The translations under genes were made by a program, and so were the position numbers. From Symbiodinium natans (Eukaryota > Sar > Dinophyceae > Suessiales > Symbiodiniaceae): 64,000 nucleotides of DNA. This document shows, in pieces, positions 34,741 to 45,461 of the stretch (position 1 is the first letter of the stretch; each line of letters begins with the position of its first letter). Where the stretch lies: assembly GCA_905221605.1 (NCBI GenBank), contig CAJNDS010001802.1, positions 359,922-423,921 on the forward strand, read 5' to 3'. A model generated the notes under the pieces. That model ran no database searches, was not told where the DNA came from, and saw only the letters and a list, made by a program, of their open reading frames with translations.

Positions 34741-34872
34741 GTTTAGGGTTTGGGGTTTAGGGTTTAGGGTTCAGGGTCTAGGGTTCAGGGTTTAGGGTTT
34801 AGGGTTCAGGGTTTAGGGTTCAGGGTTGGGGCCTTAGGGTTCAGGATTCAGGGTTTAGGTTGGGTTGAGGGC
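34741..34872 (+). repeat. TTTAGGG block after an exon
   Basis: About 18 units of GGGTTTA, GGGTTCA, GGGTCTA and GGGTTTG, starting exactly at the exon end. Confidence 0.88.
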
Positions 34873-35341
34873 ATAGCGTCGTTGCAGGGCTAGGACCCAT
34901 CAGCTGCTATGTGTTTTTTCTTCTGGTGCTGCCTTCGCCTTGTACTCGATAAGATATATTATATGCCCCTTTCAAGAGAAAGAGGCATCCCTTTTTATAT
35001 TTTGCATTCCTAGGTTTATTTGGGGCCCAGTAGAGGTTCTTCATGACATCGCACGTCGTGTCTAAGGGTCGGAGGTTGTCTCGGCGAAGGCGTGCCAGTC
35101 ATAGACGGATCATACAAGACGCGATCCCAGGGAGCCCAAGATTCCGGCTGTAAGGGGTATACAGGCTGGTTTTAAAATTCGGACTTCTATATGACTATAT
35201 GGTTCCATCAAGGTATTTTGGGTTTCTTCCTTAAGGCTGTGCGGGGCATTGGGCTTCCAGGGTACCGGGCCTGACATGTCAACCGACACAGCAATTGCCC
35301 GAACAAGGTCATCTCCATGTACGTGGCTTCGTGAGCACAAG

Positions 35342-35403
35342 TTCATGACCCCACACTCTGGCGCTTCATTCGCGGATTCTTCAACATGATGCAGGGGCTG
35401 TGA
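35342..35403 (+). CDS. Candidate terminal exon
   Basis: After CACAAG, the frame reads HDPTLWRFIRGFFNMMQGL and TGA. The hydrophobic, aromatic composition looks like a protein C-terminus. No other exon of this gene is identified. Confidence 0.4.
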
Positions 35404-36162
35404 AGATCGTGGCCGTTGCATGCAGCATAAACCCGAAGCCTAAAAATAATGGTTTGCCTCCGTGCCTGTCAGTAGACATGTGGCTGCTCGAACAAAGACT
35501 TCTGGCAGCAGCCAGTTCTTACTTTGCGGTGGCGTTGCAGCTTGCTTTGCAGCTTCCCACCTTGTGCAGGGGTGCGGTTTACGGGGTTCAGTCTAAGCTT
35601 TTTGGGCTCAGGGAGTTGTAGGGTTGAGGGTTGAGGGTTTAGGCCCAAGCTTTGCCGCCCAGTTTTCCATCTGTGAGAGATGCAAGAAAGCCGCCAGTCG
35701 GAGCAAAGACAGAAGCCCCGAACCCTTGTTCGCAGGGTGCCAACTTGGAATGGTTGTGGTTTCTCCTATCGCTTAATTCTAGGATCCCCTCCCCCCCTTC
35801 CCCCCCCCCCCCCCCCCCCCAAAATTCTAGGATCCCCTCCCCCCCCCCCCCTACGCGCAAGAAATCGTTGAGGGTGGTTGAATTATATGCCTGGCGAAAG
35901 GTTTAGGGGTTTGAGGTTCAGGCTCAGGTTGGGTTCTCCATCATCTGAGCTTCGCAATGGCTTCGGTTGGGGCGTTTAGATGTAAACTTTTGCTTTCGCA
36001 GTGAGAAATCCTTCGGGTTTAGGAGGGCTCCAGAACCGACATCGTTGGCGATTCTCCTCGAACCGAACACCACACTTCGTACACCCGAAGCCACGAAGCA
36101 GCAGAAGGGGTCTTCGTGTCGCGCCTGATTTCCTCAAGCCCCGAAGACCCTACATCACAACC

Positions 36163-36390
36163 CCCAAACCCTAAGCTCCAGACCCAAAGTCCCAGAGTCC
36201 CAGAGTCCCAAAGCCCCTAAACCCTAAACCCTAAACCCTAAACCCTAAACCCTAAACCCCAAGCCCTAAGCCCCAACAAACCCCCAAATTCCCCAACCCC
36301 AAGCCCTAAGCCCCAACAAACCCCCAACTTCCCCAACCCCAAGCCCTAAGCCCCAACAAACCTCCAAATCCCCCAGCCCTCAAACCATAG
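36163..36390 (-). repeat. CCCTAAA block with a local higher-order unit
   Basis: Six CCCTAAA units are followed by three copies of a 46-nt unit (CCCCAAGCCCTAAGCCCCAA + CAAACCCCCAAnTTCC), up to the exon at 36391. Confidence 0.85.
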
Positions 36391-36452
36391 GCTGTGGAGG
36401 GCCTAGTCGAGCTCGGTGCCGCCAAGCAGGCCAACAGTCGCCCTGAAGCAGG
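36391..36452 (+). CDS. Exon framed by inverted telomere-like blocks
   Basis: After CCATAG, the frame reads AVEGLVELGAAKQANSRPEA. It ends at GAAGCAGG, directly before GTTCAGGGTTTATAGGG. Unrecognised; same layout as 34635-34740. Confidence 0.52.
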
Positions 36453-36850
36453 GTTCAGGGTTTATAGGGCTTTAGGGTATACAGAGTTAAGGGTATTAGG
36501 GTTCTGGGTTTACGGTTTTAGGGCGAGCTGAGATTGAAGGATTTTCGTGGGGTTTAAGGACTTAGTGGCTTCGTGGTGGGATTTGGGGGCTTAGTTGTTG
36601 CTTTCGGGATTGGACTAATGACCCAGGGTTGCCGAACACCCAGCACAGCACACCCAGAGACATGAGAGACCAAACACCTTGGAAGCCCAAAAGGGTTTAG
36701 GGTTAGGGTTTAGGGTTTAGGGTCTAGGGTCTAGGGTCTAGGGTTTAGGGTTTAGGGTTTAGGGTTTAGGGTATAGGGTTTAGGGAAACCTGGCACTCGC
36801 CCCGGTCCTAAAGGTTTAGCGTTTAGGGTTTAGGGTTTATCAACCTAGAA
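36453..36850 (+). repeat. TTTAGGG-type blocks
   Basis: Dispersed units follow the exon end, then a dense block at 36693-36785 that includes three consecutive GGGTCTA units, then more at 36814-36838. Confidence 0.82.
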
Positions 36851-36974
36851 CTGGTTTGGGGCTTCATTGGGGTAGGTTCGGGTTTCGGGTTTTAGGGTAT
36901 GGCCGCCCAAGGCTGCCTTAGCACAAAACCCGACACCACACAGGCTTTGCCCAACAGGATCCCCTGAACCTGAA

Positions 36975-37115
36975 ACAATATATATCCCCTAAACCCTGAG
37001 CCCTAAACCCTAAACCGTAGAACCTAAGCCCTAAACCCTAAACCCTAAACCCTAAGCCCTAAGCCCTAAGCCCTAAGCCCTAAGCCCTAAGCCCTAAACC
37101 CTAAAAACCCTAAAC
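36975..37115 (-). repeat. CCCTAAA block with a homogeneous CCCTAAG run
   Basis: CCCTAAA units are interrupted by seven consecutive CCCTAAG units (about 37046-37094), then CCCTAAA again. Open reading follows in two frames (37110-37200), but no exon can be chosen. Confidence 0.85.
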
Positions 37116-38550
37116 GTATGCTTCGTGGTGGAAGGCTGCGGTGAGCCTGCACTCGGAGATCAAGTTTGTGTTGTGCGGCGTCCTTGGTCGAGATCTATTT
37201 TCTTTCTCCCTGCTAGACAGACCGCTGAGGTCTCCGTTGTGTCTCGGCGTGGATAAGATTCGCCTGGACCTTGGACTAAATTCGTGAGGGAGCTCCAAGA
37301 ACCATGGGAGCCATGCTTCCCGATGCTGGACATGCGATGGGCAGCAATGCTCATTGCAGGCGAGTGACGAGAGAGCTGCACGGCGCGAGGTGGGGGGTTT
37401 GCACTGACAGCCCGGCACAGATGTTAACTTGATCCTGTCAGGCGCGCATCTCTGCTTCACGAAGCTTCCAGGAGGGAAAGCTCCGCCAGACGGCGGGGAA
37501 CTTAACTATCTGCCATGTACATCCGGTTTTCCAAATCAGGGTCTCTTTTCGTGCTCGAAGTTCTTAAGGCTGCAGCTGCTCCAGGGCTTCCCCTCTGTCC
37601 CCAATCTAAACTCTGGGCCTCCAAGGGGCCTAGGATTATGGATGTGTAGTACTCCTGTTCTCTTGTTGTTTTGGTTAGGATCCTGTGAGATTGACAAACT
37701 GCACCCTTGACACGTTTCACTGCAGGCTCACAAACTGGGAAGCCGCATCGAAAAGCTGGGCAGCAAGCGCTTGCCAGCTGGCCGCAGCTTTCTTGGACGT
37801 TCATAGGAGCCATCAGTAGGACGTAGGACCCCGCAGCCCCTGAACCTTTGAGGCCTAATCTCTGAACGCTGAAAGCCCTCAAGCCCCTGAAGCCCCTGAA
37901 GCCCTGAGCCCCAAAGCCTTCAGGCTGCAAGAGGCTTTTCTTCAGCTCGGGCCCCGGTTTTGGATGAATGGTAAGGTCAAGGTTAAGGCGGTTTCGGCAA
38001 GTCTTGGGATGCCTTGCAGAAGTTTAGCGTTTCGGGTTCAGGGGTCAGGACGGTCAGGGGTCAGAGTTTCTTTGGAGTTTCGGATTGTTTCGCGTTTGAG
38101 GGTTTAGGGTGCAATGTGAAAAGCATCTGTTCACACGGCAGCCTTTCCAAGCTGGCCTGCCTGAAGGCCTACTTGGCAAGAAGACCAAGATTGCCCGAAA
38201 CACGGAAACCCCAAATCCAAGCATTCCCAACGCCCCTGCAAGCGCCCGAAGGTGGCTCCAACAGGCCCAAGACCAAAGCGGCTTGAGGAGGCCCACCCAT
38301 GGGACTTCAGTAGGGATTTTGCAACTCAGCTATCCTCCAGGGTCTCCTGTACTCCTCCACTTCCCAGCCCCCCGGCCTTCCCAGCCTTACTGAATGCGCG
38401 CAGTCATCCTCACACAGATGATCCCTATAGAACCCTCCAGTGACAAGCAAGTTGCTAAGTTCCAGTATTGGCATCCTCTTAGTCGGCATGGAAATCTGAG
38501 TTGGGGAGGGGAGGCAGTGTAGGTTCAGTGATCAGGAGCTAAATGACGTT
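37116..38550. other. Stretch without a supportable gene
   Basis: Fragments such as 37278-37371 (VRELQEPWEPCFPMLDMRWA) are open but lack splice context. Nothing is recognised. Confidence 0.35.
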
Positions 38551-38632
38551 GAGGGTTTCCGAAATAAGGGGTACCTTATTGGGCCCTTGCAAAAAGGACA
38601 AGGGTCCCCTTCATTGTGGGTCTAAATTAGGG
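38551..38632 (+). mobile_element. MITE-like element, family B, copy 5
   Basis: GAGGGTTTCCGAAATAAGGGGTACC at the left matches the family terminus followed by GGTACC. The right end (GGGTCTAAATTAGGGG) is diverged. Confidence 0.5.
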
Positions 38633-38960
38633 GTCGCTTGTTTGGATTGGAGAGCTGGGGGGCTTTCGCCGTGGTGCTTCGCGGGCGTAAGGGGCTTGGG
38701 GGTTCGGGGACAGAGCTCCTTCAGGGCACCCCTACGCGGTGCGGAGTATGCATGAGCCTGACAGTCTACGGAAAACCCCCGAATCAGAAATCAACCCTAA
38801 GACCCTCGAACCCGAAAACCTAGGGGCCCTAAGCAATTCCCTGAAAGGAACCTTGTGAGGTTCCTCATACCCGAATTCCTTGCCAAGACAAACCTTCAAC
38901 CACCCCAAACCGCGAGCCCTAAACCCTAGACCCCAAACCCTAAACCCGATGTAAACCAAC

Positions 38961-39016
38961 AACAAGTCGAGGAGGAACCAGCTCCTGGCGGCCTCGGCGG
39001 AGCAGGTCTGGGCGAT
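38961..39016 (+). CDS. Exon island, unrecognised
   Basis: Reads NKSRRNQLLAASAEQ up to a GTCTGG donor. The frame stays open as VWAMRRDPSKGLW if that donor is not used. Preceded by CCCTAAACCC (38922-38948) and followed by TTTGGGTTTTTTTGGGG. Confidence 0.4.
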
Positions 39017-39079
39017 GCGCCGGGACCCGAGCAAGGGGCTTTGGGTTTTTTTGGGGTTCAAGGGTTTGAGGGTTTTGGG

Positions 39080-39180
39080 TTGGGATGTTCCCCCCTAAAC
39101 TAGCAGTGCTTAGTAGGGATTATACTAGGGGGTACTAGAATCCCTGCTAAGGACTGCTAGTATAAGGCGGAACTTCCCGA
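39080..39180. mobile_element. Fold-back MITE-like element, family A, copy 2
   Basis: TTGGGATGTTCCCCCC at the left pairs with GGCGGAACTTCCCGA at the right. The interior is also self-complementary (AGTGCTTAGTAGGGAT / ATCCCTGCTAAGGACT). The flanking octamers agree at only 5 of 8. Confidence 0.7.
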
Positions 39181-39497
39181 GCTTAAGGTTTTTTTGGGTT
39201 CAAGGGCTTTGGGTGCTTGCTTTTTTTGAGGGACTGTATGTTTCTGGTGCAGGGCGTTAGACTTTGGTTTAACATAAGAAGCCCTGAGGGCTTTGTATCG
39301 GCAGGGTTGCACTTTGGGTTTCAGGATTTAATTTGGGGCTTGGAGGTTTTGTATAGGGCTGCATAGTTATGGCTCTGGCGTTTCGCAGTTTGGTCGGCTT
39401 AGGATTTCGGTCTTTGACGCTCATATCTCATGATGGGCCTCCTTAAATGAAGCGGACCGTATGCACTCAGGGAAGGGAAGCCCAGGACCTCTTCATC

Positions 39498-39578
39498 TTG
39501 GGATGTTCTCCCTTATACTGCCAGTCCTTGTAGGGATGATTCTACTAAGGACTGTTAGTATAAGGGGGAACATCCCAA
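39498..39578. mobile_element. Fold-back MITE-like element, family A, copy 3
   Basis: TTGGGATGTTCTCCCTTATA at the left pairs with TATAAGGGGGAACATCCCAA at the right. The flanks TCTTCATC (39490-39497) and TCTTCATT (39579-39586) agree at 7 of 8, the clearest target-site duplication in the family. Confidence 0.85.
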
Positions 39579-39642
39579 TCTTCATTCCCCTTCCTGGGTT
39601 GTTCACCACCCTGACATCCAATCCGATCTTGTCTGCCACCAG

Positions 39643-39696
39643 GTCGGCACAATTGCCTATGCCAATGTCTCTCCTCACGCTAATCATTCATCGTAG
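39643..39696 (+). CDS. Candidate terminal exon next to a MITE
   Basis: After GCCACCAG, the frame reads VGTIAYANVSPHANHSS and TAG. The frame is also open upstream to 39598. No family. Confidence 0.28.
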   Translation, partial: VGTIAYANVSPHANHSS

Positions 39697-40008
39697 AGCT
39701 GTCGTCAAGCAACATGCGGGGGTGACCCAGACTCAGGAAGCGCCTTCAGTCATTTTTTGGATCGTCCCCTGATATTCCCCCAGTGGCTGCGGTGAGAAGG
39801 CTCCGTAGAGAAGATTGCGTATTCCATCCTGACACAGACAAAGAGGCCCAATCTGGCAGTGTTGGTGGTCACTTTAATAAGACATGGTTTAGCACAGCGT
39901 CTTATATGACTATTCTTGATCTTACTATTATTAGTATTAGTATCATCATTATTCTAATTAGTATTAGTATGAGTTTTATGATTATGATTATTATTCTTCT
40001 TCTTGCAG

Positions 40009-40085
40009 CACTGCTGAGGCTCCGACGCGAAGAGGCGGTCCATGCAGCAGGCGCCCTTGTGAAGGTTGTGACAAGGAACTCGTGA
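40009..40085 (+). CDS. Terminal exon after a strong acceptor
   Basis: A T-rich tract ending CTTCTTCTTGCAG precedes the frame ALLRLRREEAVHAAGALVKV, then VTRNS and TGA. A related piece, RRLRREDCVFHPD, lies at about 39794-39832, hinting at a duplicated exon. Unrecognised. Confidence 0.5.
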
Positions 40086-40843
40086 CAAGGAACTCACGTT
40101 GGGCTCTGTGCAGATCGCTTCAAGAGTTGCCAGGCGGAACGCTGGCAACGAGACAACGACAGTATTCTCCTTTACTTCGTCATGGAACGTCTTGCGCCCA
40201 ATGTGAGGGCAATGAAATGCCTTGACATGTACAGGCTTAAGGATCTTAAGGACTTAGAGCCGTCTGGGTGTTACGGCACAAAGCCCAGAACCGAAGTTAT
40301 AAGAAATTCGCAAGTCCCTCAACACTCGAAGCCCCCAGACTGAGGCTGGAATGCTTCTGCTGCACAAAGTATGCGACAGAATGCCCAGGGACTGAGGAGC
40401 TTCGGTTGCAATGGCACCCTAAGCATTGGAAACATCATTGCTCTTCGGTCTTGAGCTTTGATATTATTGTTGCAAATGTTACAACCCTTTGAGCTATTCC
40501 GTTTTTGTCGATCCTGAACACTTAACACAGGCACTGAAGTCCTAAACCCCAAAGTACCTGCTCCATCCTAGATCCCCTAAACGCCCTAGCCCCGCCGTCC
40601 TTCGATTGCTGTGCTTTGCGGCGCGTGAGCCAAGGAAGATGGAGGACTGGCAGCTTGTGTTTCTGAGGCTTCCCTCAGGTTTTAGGGCTGAGGTTTGCAG
40701 CATTTTATTTTGTTTTTGGCGGGGGGTCTCCACCCTCGAAACAGGTTCTACAAGATGCGAGCAGGATGTGGGGGGTGGAGAGGGATGCCCTGTTGTATGG
40801 AGATCATTGTGTTCTCAGCCTCTCGGCCGATTCTCTTCCGCAG

Positions 40844-40953
40844 CTGCTGCAGCGGTAGACAGGGCGGTCGCTCATGGCACGAAGTATGACCCGTATGCAG
40901 GATGGGATGCTAGACGATCCGCAAGTCCACCGTTAGACCAAGACGACTCTTGA
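40844..40953 (+). CDS. Terminal exon, unrecognised
   Basis: After TTCCGCAG, the frame reads AAAVDRAVAHGTKYDPYAGW, then DARRSASPPLDQDDS and TGA. The C-terminus is acidic. A TTTAGGG-type block follows at 40999-41025. Confidence 0.45.
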
Positions 40954-41242
40954 TGAGATCGGTACAAATGCAACGACTTCCGGACCTTTCAAGCTTCGAA
41001 GGGTTTAGGGTTTAAGGGTTCAGGGTGTCGCTATGCGCCATCCTACCGCCCTCGGTCCCGCTTCTGTCGCACAAAGCGAGAGTCGAGGTTCATCAGCTTC
41101 AAAATGCCTAGCCCTTGAGCCCCGAAAACTCTCGGATACCCACCCTTTCCAGAACCCCCCCCCCCCCCGAACACCCAGGAAGCCAAACCTCCCACACGCC
41201 AAGCCTCTTACACGCTGATTCTTCAGCTGTCTTGGGCTCCTT

Positions 41243-41335
41243 ATGATCGCCATGGTCCGCGCCAAGCTACGCCGGTCTGCGCTGGGCCTGGCCCGGTCCT
41301 CCGTTTCCTGCCGCCCCCTGCCTTCTTTTGGGGGA
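41243..41335 (+). CDS. Candidate first exon with organelle-targeting-like N-terminus
   Basis: ATG at 41243 follows CTTCAG by 17 nt, the same layout as POR. The reading MIAMVRAKLRRSALGLARSS, then VSCRPLPSF, is basic, Ser/Ala-rich and lacks acidic residues, as in mitochondrial presequences. Low certainty: no downstream exon was found. Confidence 0.3.
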
Positions 41336-42787
41336 TTAGGGGCTGCCGGGGCTTGGGAGCTTTACAGGCTTGACATTGGGAGCTATGCCCGAGGCCGTTG
41401 TTGTTAACTACTGTGAATGTGTGTGACGTTATATGCACAGACATGCAGACATGCTCAAGTATGAAATCGTAGGTACGCAGGACACGAAAAGACGGACAAC
41501 CAAGTAAAGCTGGAACCTGCCCCTTCGGTACTGATGTCTTCAGAGTTTTGGAGGGGTTTAGGGCTTAAAGCCCCAAACCCGAAAGCTGCATATCACCTTT
41601 TGACGCTGAGGATCGCAAAGCCTCTGGCGGTGGCGCTTCCACTTGGCGTGTGCAGGCCCAGGGTTCATAGTCAGGGCTTCGCGCGGGATTGGGCAGGTGC
41701 AGGGTTCTAAGATATTTGGGCTTCAGAAAGTTGGGGTTTGCGGTCCAGGACGTAGGGTTACCCCAATTAGGGTTACGGCTGTGGGTTTCGGGATGTCTGG
41801 GTGTTGTGAGGTGGGCCTTCAGGTCTAGAGTCTAGAGTTTGCCGATGGGATGTTTTTTCTGGGTTGAGGCTTTAAAGGCTTCTGAGTGCGTGGAAGTACC
41901 CTATGATAGAGCGGAGAAGCTCTGCCGTTTTTTGTCGCTTGATTTCGGATGTGCCGGGTCGTGGAGGATGAGTTTGCCTGACTTGATGGACACTATGGCT
42001 TCCTGTAACAGGGATTGTAACCTGACACCCTACACCTGTGTGTTCGCCTACAGGGCCTGAGCTTTCCTGTAGGACACTGAATATTATCGGGCCCATCCAA
42101 GCAAGTGGCACCCCGGACCCCGGATCTTGAGACGGCAGGCAGCAAGCAGTGCTGGACCACCTGACAAGAAGTACAGCAAGGGTCATGATCTTCAGAGCAG
42201 CCTGTGTTTTCCCAACGCCTTATAGGGCCCCAAAGCCCCCAAAGCCAGGGAAGTGGGGTTGCGTCCTTGGTTGCGGAACAGGCTTTTGCTCCTTCTTGGT
42301 GCCCCTACGCTGCTCCGACGGCGCACGAAGGCAAGGCATGGTTGGGAGATCTCGAGGTTCGACGCTAGCAGAGGTAGCCGCGCCTTGTAATTCGCGGAGG
42401 TCAGACCCTTGTTTTAGTATCTGCGCTGTGTGTCATCCTCGTCCTCATCATCGTCCTCAGCGGCTAAGCTGAATTCTGGTAAGGTAGAACTACACTAAAA
42501 GAAGGCATTGAGCATCCATGCCCCCCAGCCACCCTCATTCAAAACCGACATGCCTGGCATGTCAAGCAGGACCTTCTTCACAGCAGCTCCGTTTCAGGCG
42601 CGAGCCCGAAATCCAGGCTTCTTGGCAACGGAGTATAGGATTGTGCTTGTTGTTAGAGAAGGGTTGGGCAAATAAGGCGGTAATGAGAGCCTTACGCGGC
42701 ATAATTGTGAAAGCGGCCCAGTTACTACAGAACATGTCGTCAACCATGCGACCACTGGACTGCCCTGTCTGAGGCTCTGCGCCCACA
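41336..42787. other. Stretch without a supportable gene
   Basis: Scattered TTTAGGG-like pieces (41555-41580, 41750-41790); no exon with splice and phase support. Confidence 0.4.
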
Positions 42788-43236
42788 GCGCGACGCTTGG
42801 TCAACGAAGCAGGCTTCGAGGCCCTGGGCATGAAAGCACGGGCCACCACCCCAAACAAGCTGAGGGTTCGGCTTGGACTTCCCCACAATCCTTTGATCCC
42901 AAGGCCCAATATAGCTTATTCTGCTCACCATGAGCCACAAAGCGTCCCAGATCAAGTGCTCAGCCACCATCTGCGAACTCCCGGTTCCCAAAAGACCTCC
43001 CCGACCTTCAATCCCAGGATTTAGCTTCTTCCCCCAAGACCCTCTTTGGGTGCCTGTGCTAGTAATTAGGGTACCCCCCCCCCTCCAATTTTGAACCCTC
43101 AACCTTGAAGAAACCCCACCACCCTGAAAACTGCCAGGTGGGTGTCATGATGTCTCCCGAAGAAGCAGACCGACTGGGTCTCAAACCTTTCGGAGATGGC
43201 GGGGCTGAGAACGAGACGTCGCCGTGCCGGGGCTAA
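42788..43236 (+). CDS. Unrecognised gene, two exons
   Basis: Exon 42788-42850 after CCACAG reads RRLVNEAGFEALGMKARATT. Exon 43138-43236 after TGCCAG reads VGVMMSPEEADRLGLKPFGD, then GGAENETS, and the frame reaches TAA at 43234. The second may instead be spliced before the stop. CCCT-rich intron sequence lies between them. Confidence 0.45.
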
Positions 43237-43453
43237 CAGCGGAGTCCAGCCTGTTGGGTTTAGGATTTATCGGGCTTAGGGCCAGGGGTTTAGGCTATTT
43301 GGGTATTTTAGGTTGGTATTTCCAGGGTGTTTTTGGGGGTTTTTGTGGTTTGGGGTTTGCTTTGGGCTTGGAGGGTTTGGACGTGTCGGGTTCGAGCTTT
43401 CTTTAGGGTTTTGAGGCTTCGAAAACCCTCAAACTCTCAACCAACCTGATTCC

Positions 43454-43555
43454 TTGGGATGTTCCCCTTCTACTAACAGTCCTTAACAGGGATCATAGTA
43501 CCCCCTTACTATACTCCCCAAAAAAGGGCTGTTGGCAGAAGGGGGAACGTCCCAA
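43454..43555. mobile_element. Fold-back MITE-like element, family A, copy 4
   Basis: TTGGGATGTTCCCCTTCTAC at the left pairs with GCAGAAGGGGGAACGTCCCAA at the right. The flanking octamers CTGATTCC and CTGCCTCC agree at 6 of 8. Confidence 0.8.
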
Positions 43556-43827
43556 CTGCCTCCCGTCAAGCCGAGGCGGCGGCCGAAATTCTACACGCAC
43601 GGCCCCTGCCGCTCTCCTGCGGCCTCTCAGTTTGTTGTGCCTCTCGGCTGCTTCTAGGAGCACATGCCTCGCAGCCTAGACGAGATATAAGTATAGGGTG
43701 AAAAGTAGGGTAGCTATACTTATAGCTTTATTAAGGATACGTATAGCCCTACTTCTAACTACCCATGAACCTCCAAGCAGTCTGCAGGTAAGAAAGCCCG
43801 GAATTGCGCGACGCGGGCTTTCTTCAG

Positions 43828-43930
43828 GTCCTGCGCGGGCTTCGACGATGCAGACGAGGCCGAGCAGCGAAGAATCGCTGCCGAGGCGACGGAGAAGATG
43901 AGGAGCAACGGCTTCGCCACTTGGTGGGGT
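43828..43930 (+). CDS. Exon ending in a TTTAGGG array
   Basis: After TTTCTTCAG, one frame reads SCAGFDDADEAEQRRIAAEA, then TEKMRSNGFATWW (helical, acidic/basic). A second frame is also open (GDGEDEEQRLRHLV). The exon end runs into GGGGTTTAGGGTTTAGGG. The last 33 nt recur at 44003 beyond the array. Confidence 0.5.
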
Positions 43931-44035
43931 TTAGGGTTTAGGGTTTCGGGTTTGGGGTTTAGGATTTCGGGTTTAGGGTTCAGGGTTTAGGGTTTAGGGA
44001 TCTGAGGAGCAACGGCTTCGCCGCTTGGTGGGGTT
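43899..44035 (+). repeat. TTTAGGG array between 33-nt direct repeats of exon sequence
   Basis: Positions 43899-43931 and 44003-44035 (TGAGGAGCAACGGCTTCGCC...) match at 32 of 33 bases. The 71 nt between them are GGGTTTA, GGGTTTC and GGGTTCA heptamers ending GGGATC. Confidence 0.92.
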
Positions 44036-44831
44036 CTTGCTGAGAAGGGGGAATGTTCATTTTCAGTTCTTTCTTCCCAAAATCGTGGTCCCCAAATCCT
44101 CTTCCTAAATCCTATGCATTTGCATTAGGACTTCGCAAATAAGATTTAAGCCCTGCCCGGGGGGGGGGGGAACTAAGAACTCCGCTTAGGATTTAGGGAT
44201 CCGTTTGTCTTAAGACCTTCAGAACAGGATTGAGGGACTAAGATTTGGAATCTCATCGTTGGCCAATATGATTTTGCCTTCGTAATGTCGGGACTTTCCC
44301 CTTGAGCAAGGAAGCGAAAAAAGCAAAGTCTTCTGTTTAGCCTTTGGAGAACTTAAAGGTTGAAGTTTGCAGATGCCGATGTGCGCATACCGATCGTTGA
44401 CCTTTTTTTTTAGGGCCCAAGACGCCAATTTCAGGATTAAAATTCTTAAGATTCTCAAGAAGAGAATTGAAGATTGAAGACTGAAGATTCTTGGGAAACT
44501 CTTGGGAGAATTCTTCGATTTTCATCTTGGGCGCCTGTCGCGTACTAAGGTTCTTTCGACCCAATAACTTCAAGACGATAATTGAAGGCACTCTTGGGCA
44601 GTGCCCCATGAAGCTTAATCTTCAGTTTCAAGATTAAATTCTTGAGATTCTTAGGTTTCTTGGGAGGTTTTTAGTTCTTGGGTGGAAGCTGTCTAAAACA
44701 CATGAAGCTTGGGGGTACCCTAATCTGTTATGTATATGTACAACATGAAGTATTATGTTTTGATATTATACAGATATTATGCTAGCCCTAAACCCTCGGC
44801 CTAAGTGTGAGATCCCGCTCAGCATCTTAAG
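44036..44831. other. Intergenic or intronic, AT-richer sequence
   Basis: Contains repeated TTAAGATTCT/AAGATTGAAGA motifs (44440-44660) and a C/G homopolymer at 44159-44170. No coding exon supported. Confidence 0.4.
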
Positions 44832-44905
44832 GTGGTGCTCGAGAGCCTCTTCCCACGGGAGTGGGTCACCAAGCTCGAGGCAGAGGCCGCTTCGTCCGGG
44901 CCCTC
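44832..44905 (+). CDS. Exon island, unrecognised
   Basis: After CTTAAG, the frame reads VVLESLFPREWVTKLEAEAA, then SSGPS. Codon bias is good and it is preceded by CCCTAAACCCTCGGCC. No family. Confidence 0.48.
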
Positions 44906-45081
44906 AGATTTGGTTTTAAGAGGTCCCAGGATTCGGGGTTTTTGCAGGGTTTTTGCAGGGTTTCTGGGTTGTGTAGCGATTTGCTTGCTGTACTCGATAA
45001 TATCGAGTACTCTATATTATAGAGGCTACAGCCGGCTTGGGTCTGCCCTGATTGTGTCGTGTGGCCGCACTTGCTCTTTGT

Positions 45082-45120
<39 letters not shown>

Positions 45121-45384
45121 TTGCCCGTATGTGGGGCCTGCCAGCAAAGAGACAGGAGCCTCGCGCAGAATCAAGACTAGTCTGTGTAGTTTCATCTTGA
45201 GAAAGAGCTTTTGGAATGCTACTTGAGGCTGCTTGAAACAGTCTAAGCCGCAAGCACCAGGGCCAAACAACCCATTCCCTTGTACCTAGCCCGAGCTCCA
45301 AACTCCTCAAGTCTTGCACGGGAGGTTGTCTAAATTATGGCCCTTTGGCGTTCCTGTAAATATACGGAGCCGCGGAACCACGTT

Positions 45385-45461
45385 TATGTATGTATGTATG
45401 TATGTATGTATGTATGTATGTATGTATGTATGTATGTATGTATGTATGTATGTATGTATGT
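45385..45461 (+). repeat. (TATG)n microsatellite
   Basis: About 19 perfect TATG units. A (GT)n run lies at 45084-45117. Confidence 0.97.
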
